DNA of 35,486 nt from UBA4132 sp037133675 (lineage in GTDB: Bacteria > Pseudomonadota > Gammaproteobacteria > Methylococcales > Methylomonadaceae). This document shows, in pieces, positions 1 to 8,142 of the stretch. The position numbers and the translations under genes were made by a program. Positions within the stretch are counted from its first letter, which is position 1, and each line of letters starts with the position of its first letter. The notes beneath the pieces were generated by a model. It was not told where the DNA came from and ran no database searches. It worked only from the letters and a program-made list of their open reading frames with translations. The DNA lies in NCBI GenBank assembly GCA_037133675.1, contig JBAXNR010000032.1, positions 1-35,486 on the forward strand, read 5' to 3'.

Positions 1-48
1 GTCTCTTCCTCATTTTATCAAGGACTTAGGGCTTAAGTTGGCGCATAT

Positions 49-67
49 GGGGGGGGCGGTAGGGGGG
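49..67 (+). other. G-rich tract in left-edge non-coding stretch
   Basis: Bases 1-250 hold no convincing gene. A run of eight G (49-56), two G (58-59) and six G (62-67) stands out and could in principle form a two-layer G-quadruplex. The rest of this stretch is unremarkable apart from the palindrome at 194-207. Confidence 0.3.
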
Positions 68-193
68 AATTCGTAATATAAACCACGTTAAGGATGTCAA
101 AGGTTCAATGACATTTTACTTAGCGTACGTTTTCGTCCATTTGGACTTCAAACCCCAAATTCACCCAACACCAGAAACCCTATCAACCACAAA

Positions 194-207
194 CGACTTA
201 AAAGTCG
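194..207 (-). terminator. Possible weak terminator after the PepSY gene
   Basis: CGACTT-AA-AAGTCG is a perfect 6-bp stem with a 2-nt loop, about 45 nt past the PepSY gene stop. On the minus strand it is followed by TTTG, a poor U-tract. It may mark the end of the minus-strand transcript, but the stem is short. Confidence 0.25.
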
Positions 208-250
208 CTTGCGATTGATTTGGAGAGATAGTATCTACGGAGCTGAAAGC

Positions 251-2083
251 CTATCGATACCTTTTCCCAATAATTTCCTCAGTCTCAGACTTGCGAACGT
301 CCTCTTTTTTAAAACGTGAAGATTTTTTAGGGCTAATGGTTTGTTTCAAACGAATTACTAATGAACTGGTACTTAGTGCTGAACTCGTACTTGGTATAGA
401 TCTCGTAGAGCGTGACGATTTTTTAGGAACAAATGTTTGTTTCAAGCGTCGCCAGCCAACTACCAGCGAACTTGTACCCAGCACTAGCCCAAATGATACC
501 CAGATTAGCATCCAGATGTCCCATATTGGTCGATAATACAGCCAACCAAAATCCCAGTGATGTAAACCAGAGTATAACCAGCGTAATACTCGCCCGCTTT
601 TATCCAGCTTCGCAAGCAGTTTTCCGTCTTGTGGATCAAGATAAAAACGCGTTCCTGCGTCATCAGCCAGTGTCACCAACAGCACGGGTAGTGGTTTTTC
701 CACTAAATTTTGATGATGTCTAGGATAGTAGTAGTTGTCGTATTCAGTCAGAACTTGCTGAGACTCCACTGGGGTCTTACCCGCTACACGCTTTACAGCC
801 GCTAGTAATGCCGCTTCGCTGAATTGCGTAGTCGTATTGTCTAGAGCTTGTGGAAGACGTTGCCCGTCACGCATAAACGCCAGCAGTACGGTATCATCGC
901 CCAGTCGTTTCCAGCCCAGTTCGACAATATCAGCACCGTCAACACCTGTAGCCAATAAAATAGGCAGAACAGGTTGCCACTGTCGCATAACGTCTGGCAG
1001 TTGATTACCCGAATAGCGAGCCAGTTCTTGTTTAGTAGGATTAGCCTGCGAAAATATTTTTTTAGGATTGGTATCGAGAAAACCGCTGAACGCCCAAAAT
1101 AGCACCACTGTACCACCGATTAAACCGCTCCAAAAATGCCACTTAAACCAGAATTCACGGTAAGGTTGAGTGCGTCCTTGTGAATAAGTAGGCTTACCCG
1201 TAAAGCTAGGTCGCCAGCGTAACCAGCCAATAATCAAACCCGTCAAGGTTGCTATGGTGGCAAATAAACCTAACCACATTTGTACATCGCTACGAATGTT
1301 ACCTAGACCCATAGAATCTAAAGGTTTCAATAAATGTAGCCAATTCCCCGCCCAATAGAAAGCCCGATCCACACGGCTGGAAGCGTGTAGCACTTCGCCC
1401 GTGCGTGCTGAAATCAGTAATTCATTTCCGTCATTGACAGCGATTCGATGAAATGGGCTTAAGGCATCCTGATTTCGTAGAATAATGGTTTTATCGACGG
1501 TCTCTACATAACTGGCATTAACAGGCTCACGACTATTTTCAGTATTAAACCAGTTTTGTGCAATTTTAACGGCTAGTTCAGGTGTGGTTTCGCGCAGTGT
1601 GCCATCAAGTGCAGACAAGGCGAAATGCTGACCTTGACTATCTTCTACTAGCCACACTGGTTCATCTGCACTACGCACCAAACGGGCATCGGCAATGCTA
1701 ACAGGTTTTTCTTCTTTAGCTTTGTTAGCCTGAGCTTCGGCTTTATTAGCTTGACCACTCATTGCCATACCTTCTGCTTTGGGTTTATGTTTAGCGGCGG
1801 CTTCTTTACGTTGTTCGGCACTCATATCCCACGCTACACCCAAACTAAGCCAACCGACTTCAGGAGCTAAAGATTCGGCGTGAGCCAGTTGTTGACTGCG
1901 ATTTTGTGTGGTCGGTGTAGAGTACATAATCACCAAACCCGTAAAAAACCAAAAAAACATGAATAACGCCAGTACGATACCTAGCCAACGATGGACTTGA
2001 TACAGTAGCCAATTCAAAGATTTGGTGGTTTTTTTATAAAAACCAGATAATGGTGGAGCGGTTAATTGAAAATATTGATTCAT
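251..2083 (-). CDS. PepSY-associated transmembrane protein (PepSY_TM family)
   Basis: A 610-aa inner-membrane protein of the PepSY-TM type, a family often linked to siderophore iron reduction or TonB-dependent uptake. Four membrane segments are visible. The first is near residues 34-54 after the motif VHRWLG, the second is in MWLGLFATIATLTGLIIGW, the third follows KWHFWSG, and the last is near the C-terminal region after LHHWDFGWLYY. The His residues before these helices could bind haem. Two large periplasmic loops carry the PepSY-like segments. A Lys/Ala/Gln-rich stretch follows the first helix. The ATG at 2083 has AAAGG upstream; an in-frame TTG at 2131 would add 16 unlikely residues. The C-terminal tail contains a duplicated 32-residue unit (RLKQT..PKKSSR twice). 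It is the last gene of the minus-strand cluster, so electron transfer to a metal or substrate taken up by the neighbouring receptor is plausible but unproven. Confidence 0.8.
   Translation of the reverse strand: MNQYFQLTAPPLSGFYKKTTKSLNWLLYQVHRWLGIVLALFMFFWFFTGLVIMYSTPTTQNRSQQLAHAESLAPEVGWLSLGVAWDMSAEQRKEAAAKHKPKAEGMAMSGQANKAEAQANKAKEEKPVSIADARLVRSADEPVWLVEDSQGQHFALSALDGTLRETTPELAVKIAQNWFNTENSREPVNASYVETVDKTIILRNQDALSPFHRIAVNDGNELLISARTGEVLHASSRVDRAFYWAGNWLHLLKPLDSMGLGNIRSDVQMWLGLFATIATLTGLIIGWLRWRPSFTGKPTYSQGRTQPYREFWFKWHFWSGLIGGTVVLFWAFSGFLDTNPKKIFSQANPTKQELARYSGNQLPDVMRQWQPVLPILLATGVDGADIVELGWKRLGDDTVLLAFMRDGQRLPQALDNTTTQFSEAALLAAVKRVAGKTPVESQQVLTEYDNYYYPRHHQNLVEKPLPVLLVTLADDAGTRFYLDPQDGKLLAKLDKSGRVLRWLYSGLHHWDFGWLYYRPIWDIWMLIWVSFGLVLGTSSLVVGWRRLKQTFVPKKSSRSTRSIPSTSSALSTSSLVIRLKQTISPKKSSRFKKEDVRKSETEEIIGKRYR
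315..448 (-). repeat. Imperfect 96-bp tandem duplication in the 3' end of the PepSY gene
   Basis: Bases 315-352 and 411-448 are similar 38-bp stretches with about eight mismatches and a 96-bp period, which preserves frame. The protein therefore carries RLKQTFVPKKSSR and RLKQTISPKKSSR 32 residues apart, separated by a Ser/Thr-rich linker. The cytoplasmic tail was extended by partial duplication. Confidence 0.75.
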
Positions 2084-2194
2084 GTGTCTATACCTTTTCA
2101 ATTCTTTTACATTAATAAATCTTGGATTCAATGGATTTTATTGGTGGTGAGCTGTGAGCTTGTCGAGTAGTCAAATCATGAATGAACTCAGTTT

Positions 2195-2863
2195 TTAAAG
2201 CCCAGAAATATAATTAACCAACGCATCAATTTCATCATCACTGAGCTGTTTGGCAATTTTATTCATAACCTCGTTTGAACTGTTAGTGCGTTCGCCTAAC
2301 TTCCAATTAATCAATTGGGTACGCAAATAAATTCTACGTTGCCCACCAATCACAGGGTAAGTCACATTGTCAGCAACCCTGCCTTTGCCCTTGTCGCCAT
2401 GACAACTGGCACAAGCGGGAATATCTCTAGCCTTATCGCCATTGACAAACAGATTGTTGCCGACTGAATTATCACCATCGCCGTCACCCTGCATCACTTT
2501 TTGACTGGCAAAATAAGCGGCAATATCAGTTATATCAGAGGCAGTTAAATCTTCCGCCATAATCGTCATGACTTCGTGCTTACGTTCACCCGACTGAAAA
2601 TTGTTCAGTTGTTTAATCAGATAACCCGCATACTGCCCTGCATGATTGGGAATCTTGGGATTGCTACTGATACCATCGACACCATGACATTCCTGACAGC
2701 GTCCAGAGTCAGATTTCTGTTTGCCGATAATTGGATTACCACTGCCAATATGTTGCATATTGGCTTCTACACTGCTTTCTGCCGCCATAGTTTTGATTGA
2801 GGTGATAAGCGCGAAAGTGCTGATAGTTAGCAAAAAATACCTCTTCCAACATTTTGCATCCAT
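2195..2863 (-). CDS. Dihaem c-type cytochrome, cytochrome c4-like
   Basis: A 222-aa exported electron carrier. An N-terminal signal peptide (hydrophobic about residues 10-24, probable cleavage near MAA-ES) precedes two class I cytochrome c domains, each with one haem site: CQECH at 56-60 and CASCH at 151-155. Each domain has a downstream Met suitable as sixth ligand (VMTIMAEDL and EVMNKIAKQL). The two-domain layout and length match cytochrome c4, which passes electrons in the periplasm to terminal oxidases or peroxidases. No clear Shine-Dalgarno is seen. An in-frame GTG at 2878 would start 5 nt after the peroxiredoxin stop and add five residues; I chose the ATG at 2863. It probably shares a transcript with the peroxiredoxin. 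Confidence 0.85.
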   Translation of the reverse strand: MDAKCWKRYFLLTISTFALITSIKTMAAESSVEANMQHIGSGNPIIGKQKSDSGRCQECHGVDGISSNPKIPNHAGQYAGYLIKQLNNFQSGERKHEVMTIMAEDLTASDITDIAAYFASQKVMQGDGDGDNSVGNNLFVNGDKARDIPACASCHGDKGKGRVADNVTYPVIGGQRRIYLRTQLINWKLGERTNSSNEVMNKIAKQLSDDEIDALVNYISGL

Positions 2864-2883
2864 GCGTGTTCGCGCCACAAAGC

Positions 2884-3474
2884 TTATTTCGCCGACTGTT
2901 TATCAGCCGCCAGTTTTTGAACGGTTTCAAGTGCTTTTGCAACATTTTCAGCAGGTTTTAGACCGCTCACGGTTTCGACAATTTTGCCATCAGGGGTAAC
3001 AATAAATGTGGTACGTTCAGCAAAACCATGAGTAATATCAACACCGCGTGAATCTTTTTTGCCTTCCGCTGGGTCTTTAACGACTAAATCGTAAGATTTG
3101 GCGATAGCACCATCAGCATCAGAAGCAACGGCTACTTTACCTGCACAATAAGCAGGATCAGCGGAAAAATCGTTTAATCGTTCAATACTGTCTAAGGAAA
3201 CACCGATAATCGTTGCGCCAGCGGCAGTAAATTTATCGATATTTTCGGCAAAAGTATGGGCTTGAATGTTACAGCCACCTGTATAAGCCGATGGGTAAAA
3301 GTAGACGACCACCGCGCCTTTTTGTAGCGATTCTTTCAGCGAATAACTGAATGCTTTACCCGCCAAAGAGGCTTGGGTTTGAAATTCAGGTGCGGTATCG
3401 CCTGCTTTTAGCGCGGCAACAGCAGGCATTGTGATTGCACTCGATAACAGGCAGCCTAGTAAAAAACGTTTCAT
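2884..3474 (-). CDS. Exported peroxiredoxin (AhpC/TSA, BCP/PrxQ-like)
   Basis: A 196-aa thiol peroxidase that would reduce H2O2 or organic peroxides outside the cytoplasm. A Sec signal peptide ends near residue 21 (AVA-AL). The thioredoxin-fold core carries the peroxidatic Cys68 in YPSAYTGGC, a variant of the usual PxxxTPxC with Gly replacing Pro. Cys110 is a candidate resolving residue, and the conserved Arg lies in GFAERTTF. Most PrxQ proteins are cytoplasmic, so export is notable. It sits between a small class II cytochrome and a dihaem cytochrome, which suggests defence against peroxide made by the local redox chemistry. The start has AAGAG about 9 nt upstream. Confidence 0.85.
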   Translation of the reverse strand: MKRFLLGCLLSSAITMPAVAALKAGDTAPEFQTQASLAGKAFSYSLKESLQKGAVVVYFYPSAYTGGCNIQAHTFAENIDKFTAAGATIIGVSLDSIERLNDFSADPAYCAGKVAVASDADGAIAKSYDLVVKDPAEGKKDSRGVDITHGFAERTTFIVTPDGKIVETVSGLKPAENVAKALETVQKLAADKQSAK

Positions 3475-3498
3475 AGTTGTACTCTTAAAATAGTGGGT

Positions 3499-3885
3499 TT
3501 AAAGTGGTTTATAGGTATCGTGACAAGCCTGATCGCAAGCACTGGAGATTTCAATTGCCTTGTTTGAGGCGGTTTCAAAATCATTGGCTTCGGTAAATTT
3601 GATAATGTCGGCAGCCAGATTTTCGTATTTTTTGGCATCTTCTACCGCATCAGCCGCATTGCCGCGTTTTTCAAAGAAACCTTCAACCAGTTTGAAGTCA
3701 TCCTGCATTTTTTTAGCCAGTGCAATGGTGGCATTGGCATCTTTGCTGGCAATATTGCCTTGCAGGTTATGAGAATTGGTGTCTATTGCTTCCATCAATG
3801 TTTCAAAATCGAATGCGGCTTCTGCATAGACCATGCTACTTGTCAGCACGAAAATAATGCCGCAAAGGTTAATTATGTGACGCAT
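3499..3885 (-). CDS. Small class II (cytochrome c'-like) cytochrome with CX3CH haem site
   Basis: A 128-aa exported protein with a signal peptide cleaved near VYA-EA. It is mostly helical and has a single haem attachment site at the extreme C-terminus, the layout of cytochrome c' and c-556 four-helix bundles. The site reads CDQACH (residues 117-122), which is CX3CH rather than CXXCH. The underlying codons (tgc gat cag gct tgt cac) read cleanly. The ATG at 3885 has AAGGA 10 nt upstream; a longer ORF start at 3924 would run through a hairpin and is rejected. Haem attachment would need a maturation system that tolerates the extra residue. If haem is not attached, the protein may be inactive. Confidence 0.75.
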   Translation of the reverse strand: MRHIINLCGIIFVLTSSMVYAEAAFDFETLMEAIDTNSHNLQGNIASKDANATIALAKKMQDDFKLVEGFFEKRGNAADAVEDAKKYENLAADIIKFTEANDFETASNKAIEISSACDQACHDTYKPL

Positions 3886-3904
3886 ATTATTTTGATCCTT
3901 AAAA

Positions 3905-3922
3905 GGCGGTTTCCAGACCGCC
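3905..3922 (-). terminator. Intrinsic-terminator-like hairpin between DUF1501 gene and small cytochrome gene
   Basis: On the minus strand GGCGGT-CTGGAA-ACCGCC forms a 6-bp GC-rich stem followed immediately by TTTT. It lies about 80 nt past the DUF1501 stop and 20 nt before the small cytochrome start. It may partly terminate the upstream operon or separate the two transcription units. Confidence 0.45.
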
Positions 3923-3932
3923 ATGTTTTTCA

Positions 3933-3995
3933 GGCGTACAAACCTAGTCCCTCGATAAACTTCCTTCGATAAACTCAGGACAGGGTTTGTACGCC
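3933..3995. repeat. Palindromic REP-like element, family A copy 1
   Basis: Perfect 12-bp inverted arms GGCGTACAAACC (3933-3944) and GGTTTGTACGCC (3984-3995) enclose 39 bp. The spacer holds two copies of TCGATAAACT and the string TTCGATAAACTCAGGACAGG, close to the proteobacterial intergenic repeat TTCGACAAGCTCAGGACAGG. A related palindrome occurs at 11322-11354. Confidence 0.65.
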
Positions 3996-4004
3996 ATTTA
4001 AGAC

Positions 4005-5450
4005 TTAGGCAATAAGTTCTTTGATAACCTTGCCATAAACAACGGTGGGACGTTCTGAACGCCCTTGATATTTATAGATTAATTTTAAATGATCCAATCC
4101 CATCTGATTGAGAACAGTCGCGTGTAAATCATAAGTATCAACCCCCAGACTTTTATCAGCGACTTGCAAACCGATTTCATCAGTCGCGCCATAAGTTGTA
4201 CCTGCATTGACTCCTCCACCTGCAAGCCATTGAGTATAGCCCCACGCATTGTGATCGCGCCCCGTACCACTTTGACCATAAGAGGTGCGACCAAACTCAG
4301 AAGTCCACACAACCAAGGTTGTATCCAGTAATCCACGCTCTTTTAAATCAGCCAGCAGAGCAGCAATCGGTTTATCGACGGCTTTAGCGTGTTTACTATG
4401 ATTTTCTTCGAGATTGGTATGCGCATCCCAATTTCTGCTATCGCCACCGACATCAGTTGGACCTGAAACCACTTGAATAAAACGTACACCACGTTCAACT
4501 AATCGTCTAGCGCGTAACAAGCTAGTGCCGTAACCTTTGGTCGCATCGTCATTCAAGCCGTATTGTTCTTTAATGCTGTCACTTTCTTTACTCAGATCAA
4601 CCGCCTCAGGTGCAGTAGATTGCATACGAGATGCGAGTTCGTAAGATCTAACACGCGCTTGCAATTCGGTATCACCTGGGTATTGCGCGTCTTTTCTTTC
4701 ATTCAATAGTTTGAGCAGATTCAGGTTATCACCTTGTTGCGCCGCTGCTTCGGTCTCAGGTCTGTCCAAATAAAGAATCGGGGAATCACCAGGACGGAAA
4801 GCGGTACCTTGATAAACCGCTGGTAGAAAACCAGAACTCCAGTTGACTGAACCGCCAGTCGGTTCTCTTTTTCCATTGTAAAGCACAACGTAAGCAGGTA
4901 AATCAGGGTTAGCTGTCCCTAATGCGTAATGTATCCAAGCACCCAAAGACGGGCGACCAGGATTTAAACCCCCAGTATTCAATTTGAGAATTGAAATATC
5001 GTGCGTTGCACCAACGGTCACACTGGATTTTATAAACGCAAGTTTGTCAGCGTGCTTAGCTACATTTGGTAACAAATCAGAAAACCATGCGCCACTTTCG
5101 CCGTATTGTTTCCATGTTCTGTTAGAGGCATATAGCTTGCCGACACCGCCTTGGGTACTGGTTTTAATGCCTTTCAGAAAAGAAGCGGGAACTTCTTGCC
5201 CTTGCAGTTTTATTAAATCAGGTTTGTAATCGTACAAGTCGATGGTGCTGGGCGCACCATCCATGTGTAACCAGATAACCGATTTAACTTTAGCAGCAAA
5301 ATGTGGCTGTTTAGGCGCAAGCGGATCTTCTAATTCAGCCGCGAATGCTGCTGACATAAAGCCACCACCAGGTAGCATTCCACCCAACGCCAGTCCACCT
5401 AGACCCAATCCTGATTTGACTAAAAAGTCTCTACGCGATTTATTGTTCAT
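4005..5450 (-). CDS. DUF1501 protein, Tat-exported
   Basis: A 481-aa protein of the DUF1501 family, related in fold to the alkaline phosphatase/sulfatase superfamily. A twin-arginine signal is clear (SRRDFL at residues 4-9, then a Gly-rich hydrophobic stretch), so it is exported folded. Family landmarks are present: IWLHMDGAPSTIDLYDYKP near the N-terminus, VVWTSEFGRT and GTGRDHNAWGYTQWLAGGGV in the C-terminal half, and the closing segment MGLDHLKLIYKYQGR. The ATG follows AGGAAA by 8 nt. It starts 31 nt after the DUF1549/DUF1553 gene, the pairing seen many times over in Planctomycetes. No DUF1501 substrate is established, so an esterase or hydrolase role is inference from fold. Confidence 0.88.
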   Translation of the reverse strand: MNNKSRRDFLVKSGLGLGGLALGGMLPGGGFMSAAFAAELEDPLAPKQPHFAAKVKSVIWLHMDGAPSTIDLYDYKPDLIKLQGQEVPASFLKGIKTSTQGGVGKLYASNRTWKQYGESGAWFSDLLPNVAKHADKLAFIKSSVTVGATHDISILKLNTGGLNPGRPSLGAWIHYALGTANPDLPAYVVLYNGKREPTGGSVNWSSGFLPAVYQGTAFRPGDSPILYLDRPETEAAAQQGDNLNLLKLLNERKDAQYPGDTELQARVRSYELASRMQSTAPEAVDLSKESDSIKEQYGLNDDATKGYGTSLLRARRLVERGVRFIQVVSGPTDVGGDSRNWDAHTNLEENHSKHAKAVDKPIAALLADLKERGLLDTTLVVWTSEFGRTSYGQSGTGRDHNAWGYTQWLAGGGVNAGTTYGATDEIGLQVADKSLGVDTYDLHATVLNQMGLDHLKLIYKYQGRSERPTVVYGKVIKELIA

Positions 5451-5481
5451 GATGTTTCCTATTAGTAATGTTTGTTTATCA

Positions 5482-8094
5482 TTAGAAGCGATAGATAAAT
5501 TCGTTTGAATTTGCTACGGTATGTACCAAATCAACAAAAGCAGCGGCGCGTATCGGGTCTAATTTATTTTCTTTCAAGCCAGTTGGTATGCTGATGGCAA
5601 ATTTACCTTCTGCTGTTTTTTCTCTAACGACTTTTTCATGATTATCTAAAAACTTTTTTAAGGTTTCTTTTTCTGAATCAGTTGCTTTACGAGAAAACAA
5701 GATTTCATAGAGTCTATCTAACTGAGCTGTTTCATCAGAACCCGCTTCATTAATGACTCTGCCAGCCAAGGCTTGTGACCAACCGAATACCACGTCACTA
5801 TTAAACAGTGCGAGCGATTGCAGTGGAGTCGTGGTGACATCACGTTTGCTGTGTGCTTCTTGTGCCGTTGCCATATCAAACGTAGCAAGCATCGGATAAG
5901 GCAGACTGCGACGGGTAAAAATGTACAAACTACGACGGTTCTGATCTTTCTTATCTTTTGAGACTTTCCATTGCGCAGGTGTTGCCCCTAAATTGGCGGG
6001 GATAGGTGGGAATACGCTAGGCCCGCCTACTTTGTCTTCTAATTTTCCTGCGGCAACCAGTAAAGAATCACGAATTTCTTCGGCTTCTAAACGTTTGCGT
6101 GGGAATACCGCTAACAATTTATTTTCATTATCGGCTTTAACAATCTCTTCACGATGGTCAGACGATTGACGATAAACGCTGGATAATAAAATCTCACGGT
6201 GCAGTTTTTTTACACTCCAGCCGTCTTTGACAAACGTAGAAGCTAAATAGTCCAGCAACTCAGGATTGGTAGGTCTTTGACCAGCTTTACCAAAATCACT
6301 GACAGTTTCGACGATACCGCGTCCGAAATATTGTTCCCATACCCGATTGGCATAGACTCTTGCCGTGAGCGGATTGGTATCGCTCGCTATCCATTTTGCC
6401 AGAGCCGTTCTACGTCCAGACGAAAAGGGTGTGGGCGTTATCGCAGGTTTTTCACTGGTAATCGCTTCTGGAAATGCAGGTTGAACTTCTTCAAGCTTAC
6501 GTTCGTGATCACCGCCAAAAAATACATAAGAAGGCGGCGCGTCTGAATGCCCTAATTCACTGACTCCTGAAATAGTCGCTGCGCCCGCAGTCGGTTTGAG
6601 ATCATCATATTTTTTCAGTTCTTCGGTAAGTTCCTTATATTCCTGAGCCTTTAATGCGATTTCTGGCGTATAGCCTTTACTATCAGTGCTAACACTGGCA
6701 TCACGAAGGTAAGATACCAAATCATCTTGCTCAGTAACGTTAGTCAAACGATGATTCACCCAACGATCATGCGCATTCCATTCATTTTTAGGCTTGAAAA
6801 TAGATTCTCTGCTATCGGTCAAATAACGTTCATTATGATATTTGAGTGCGACTTCTCTATAAGGATCAAGAATCGCTTTTTGTTTTTCACGAATCTCTTT
6901 GGTTGCTTCTTCCCATTTAGCCCATTCCGCTTCATATTTACGTTCTAAAGCACCTTTATAAGCGGGGATATTGTCAACCGCGCTGGTGTTGGCAAAGAAC
7001 GATTGCAGTGAGTAATAATCTTTTTGGCTAATTTTGTCGAACTTGTGATTGTGGCATCTTGCACACTCTACAGTTTGACCTAACATCACCTTGCCGACTG
7101 TATCAGTCATATCGGTAGTGATTTGATATTTACGTTGCACCAAGTCACGCGAGTTGCTGTTATCTGGAAAACCTGCCAAGAAACCAGTGGCAACTAAACC
7201 TTCCTGCTTATCTGCTAATATCTCATCACCCGCAATTTGCTCTTGAATAAATTGTGAATAAGGTTTATCGGCGTTAAATGCGTTGATGACATAATCACGA
7301 TAACGCCAGAAATTAGGGCGTGTACCATCATTTTGAAAACCTGTGCTATCGGCATAGCGAGCTAAATCTAACCAACGCCGTGCTTGACGCTCACCGTATT
7401 TGCTGGATGCTAATAGTCTATCTGCAAGCTTTTCGTAAGCATCTGACGAGGTGTCATTGACAAAAGCCGCCACTTCTTCGGGTGTCGGAATAACTCCCCA
7501 TACGTCCAGTGTTGCGCGGCGTATAAAAGCGGTGCGATCAGCATCAGGCGATGGAGTCAGTCCCTTGGCTTCTATAGGCGCAAGTACAAACGCATCAATC
7601 GGTGTGCGTACCCAAGTTTTGTTATTAACAGTTGGTTCAACGGGCGTTTTAACGGGTAGATATGACCACAGTTTTTTAGGCTCTTGTGCGACTTCAGCAA
7701 CCACTGGTTTATTATCCGCAGCCGCTGGAGTTGCTGTTTGTGCTTGTTGTGCTTGTTGTGCTTGTTGTGCTTGTTGTGGGGCTTGCGCTGTTGTTTGTTG
7801 TGAAGCTGGTACTGGTGTCTGTAACTGTGCTAACACTTCCGCCTGACGTGCTTTCGCTTTTTCCAATATTGTTGTGGCTAAGCCTTGCACTTTTGCTTGC
7901 TCATCTATTTCTGGTTTTGCTTGAGCATCAGAAACGGCTGGCACAGCGGGTGGTGCGCTAACTGCTGGCGCGGCTGATTGCACACCTATTGCACCGACTG
8001 GATTGTTAAACAAATCGACAGCGGCTGATCCTGCTTCTGCTACCATCGTGCCAGCAAGAGCGCACATTACTGCGAGATAAAGTTTCTTTTTCAT
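5482..8094 (-). CDS. DUF1549/DUF1553 (PSCyt2-PSD1) exported protein
   Basis: An 870-aa secreted protein. The signal peptide (MKKKLYLAVMCALAGTMVAEA) is followed by an Ala/Gln/Pro-rich linker to about residue 135, where Planctomycete relatives often carry a haem domain (PSCyt1). The DUF1549 part begins at about PIDAFVLAPIEAKGL and includes RRWLDLARYADSTGF, and its end carries VECARCHNHKFD. That CXXCH is conserved in the family, so it may bind haem or a metal. The DUF1553 part begins near GRRTALAKWIASDTNPLTARV and includes RVWEQYFGRGIVE, RKRLEAEEIRDSLL and TTPLQSLALFN. GGAGG 6 nt before the ATG is a strong ribosome site. It lies between a rhodanese-like gene and the DUF1501 gene, in one operon. 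The function is unknown; an extracytoplasmic redox or hydrolytic complex with DUF1501 is inferred. Confidence 0.88.
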   Translation of the reverse strand: MKKKLYLAVMCALAGTMVAEAGSAAVDLFNNPVGAIGVQSAAPAVSAPPAVPAVSDAQAKPEIDEQAKVQGLATTILEKAKARQAEVLAQLQTPVPASQQTTAQAPQQAQQAQQAQQAQTATPAAADNKPVVAEVAQEPKKLWSYLPVKTPVEPTVNNKTWVRTPIDAFVLAPIEAKGLTPSPDADRTAFIRRATLDVWGVIPTPEEVAAFVNDTSSDAYEKLADRLLASSKYGERQARRWLDLARYADSTGFQNDGTRPNFWRYRDYVINAFNADKPYSQFIQEQIAGDEILADKQEGLVATGFLAGFPDNSNSRDLVQRKYQITTDMTDTVGKVMLGQTVECARCHNHKFDKISQKDYYSLQSFFANTSAVDNIPAYKGALERKYEAEWAKWEEATKEIREKQKAILDPYREVALKYHNERYLTDSRESIFKPKNEWNAHDRWVNHRLTNVTEQDDLVSYLRDASVSTDSKGYTPEIALKAQEYKELTEELKKYDDLKPTAGAATISGVSELGHSDAPPSYVFFGGDHERKLEEVQPAFPEAITSEKPAITPTPFSSGRRTALAKWIASDTNPLTARVYANRVWEQYFGRGIVETVSDFGKAGQRPTNPELLDYLASTFVKDGWSVKKLHREILLSSVYRQSSDHREEIVKADNENKLLAVFPRKRLEAEEIRDSLLVAAGKLEDKVGGPSVFPPIPANLGATPAQWKVSKDKKDQNRRSLYIFTRRSLPYPMLATFDMATAQEAHSKRDVTTTPLQSLALFNSDVVFGWSQALAGRVINEAGSDETAQLDRLYEILFSRKATDSEKETLKKFLDNHEKVVREKTAEGKFAISIPTGLKENKLDPIRAAAFVDLVHTVANSNEFIYRF
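7741..7776 (-). repeat. Four perfect 9-bp tandem repeats coding a Gln/Ala linker
   Basis: TGCTTGTTG (plus strand) is repeated four times without mismatch and encodes (QQA)n in the N-terminal linker of the DUF1549/DUF1553 protein. The 9-bp period keeps frame, so copy-number change would only lengthen or shorten the tether. Confidence 0.85.
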
Positions 8095-8142
8095 TGATGT
8101 CCTCCAAAAATAAAAGCTTTTAAGACCTTGGTTAGCATGGCT

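Noticed and set aside
49..67. G-quadruplex at the left edge
   Set aside because: The runs do not give four separate G3 tracts with loops; at most a weak two-layer structure is possible.
7451..7961. Plus-strand open frames rich in Cys or in Leu/Val
   Set aside because: They are reverse readings of the repetitive Gln/Ala codons of the DUF1549/DUF1553 gene and have no start signals.
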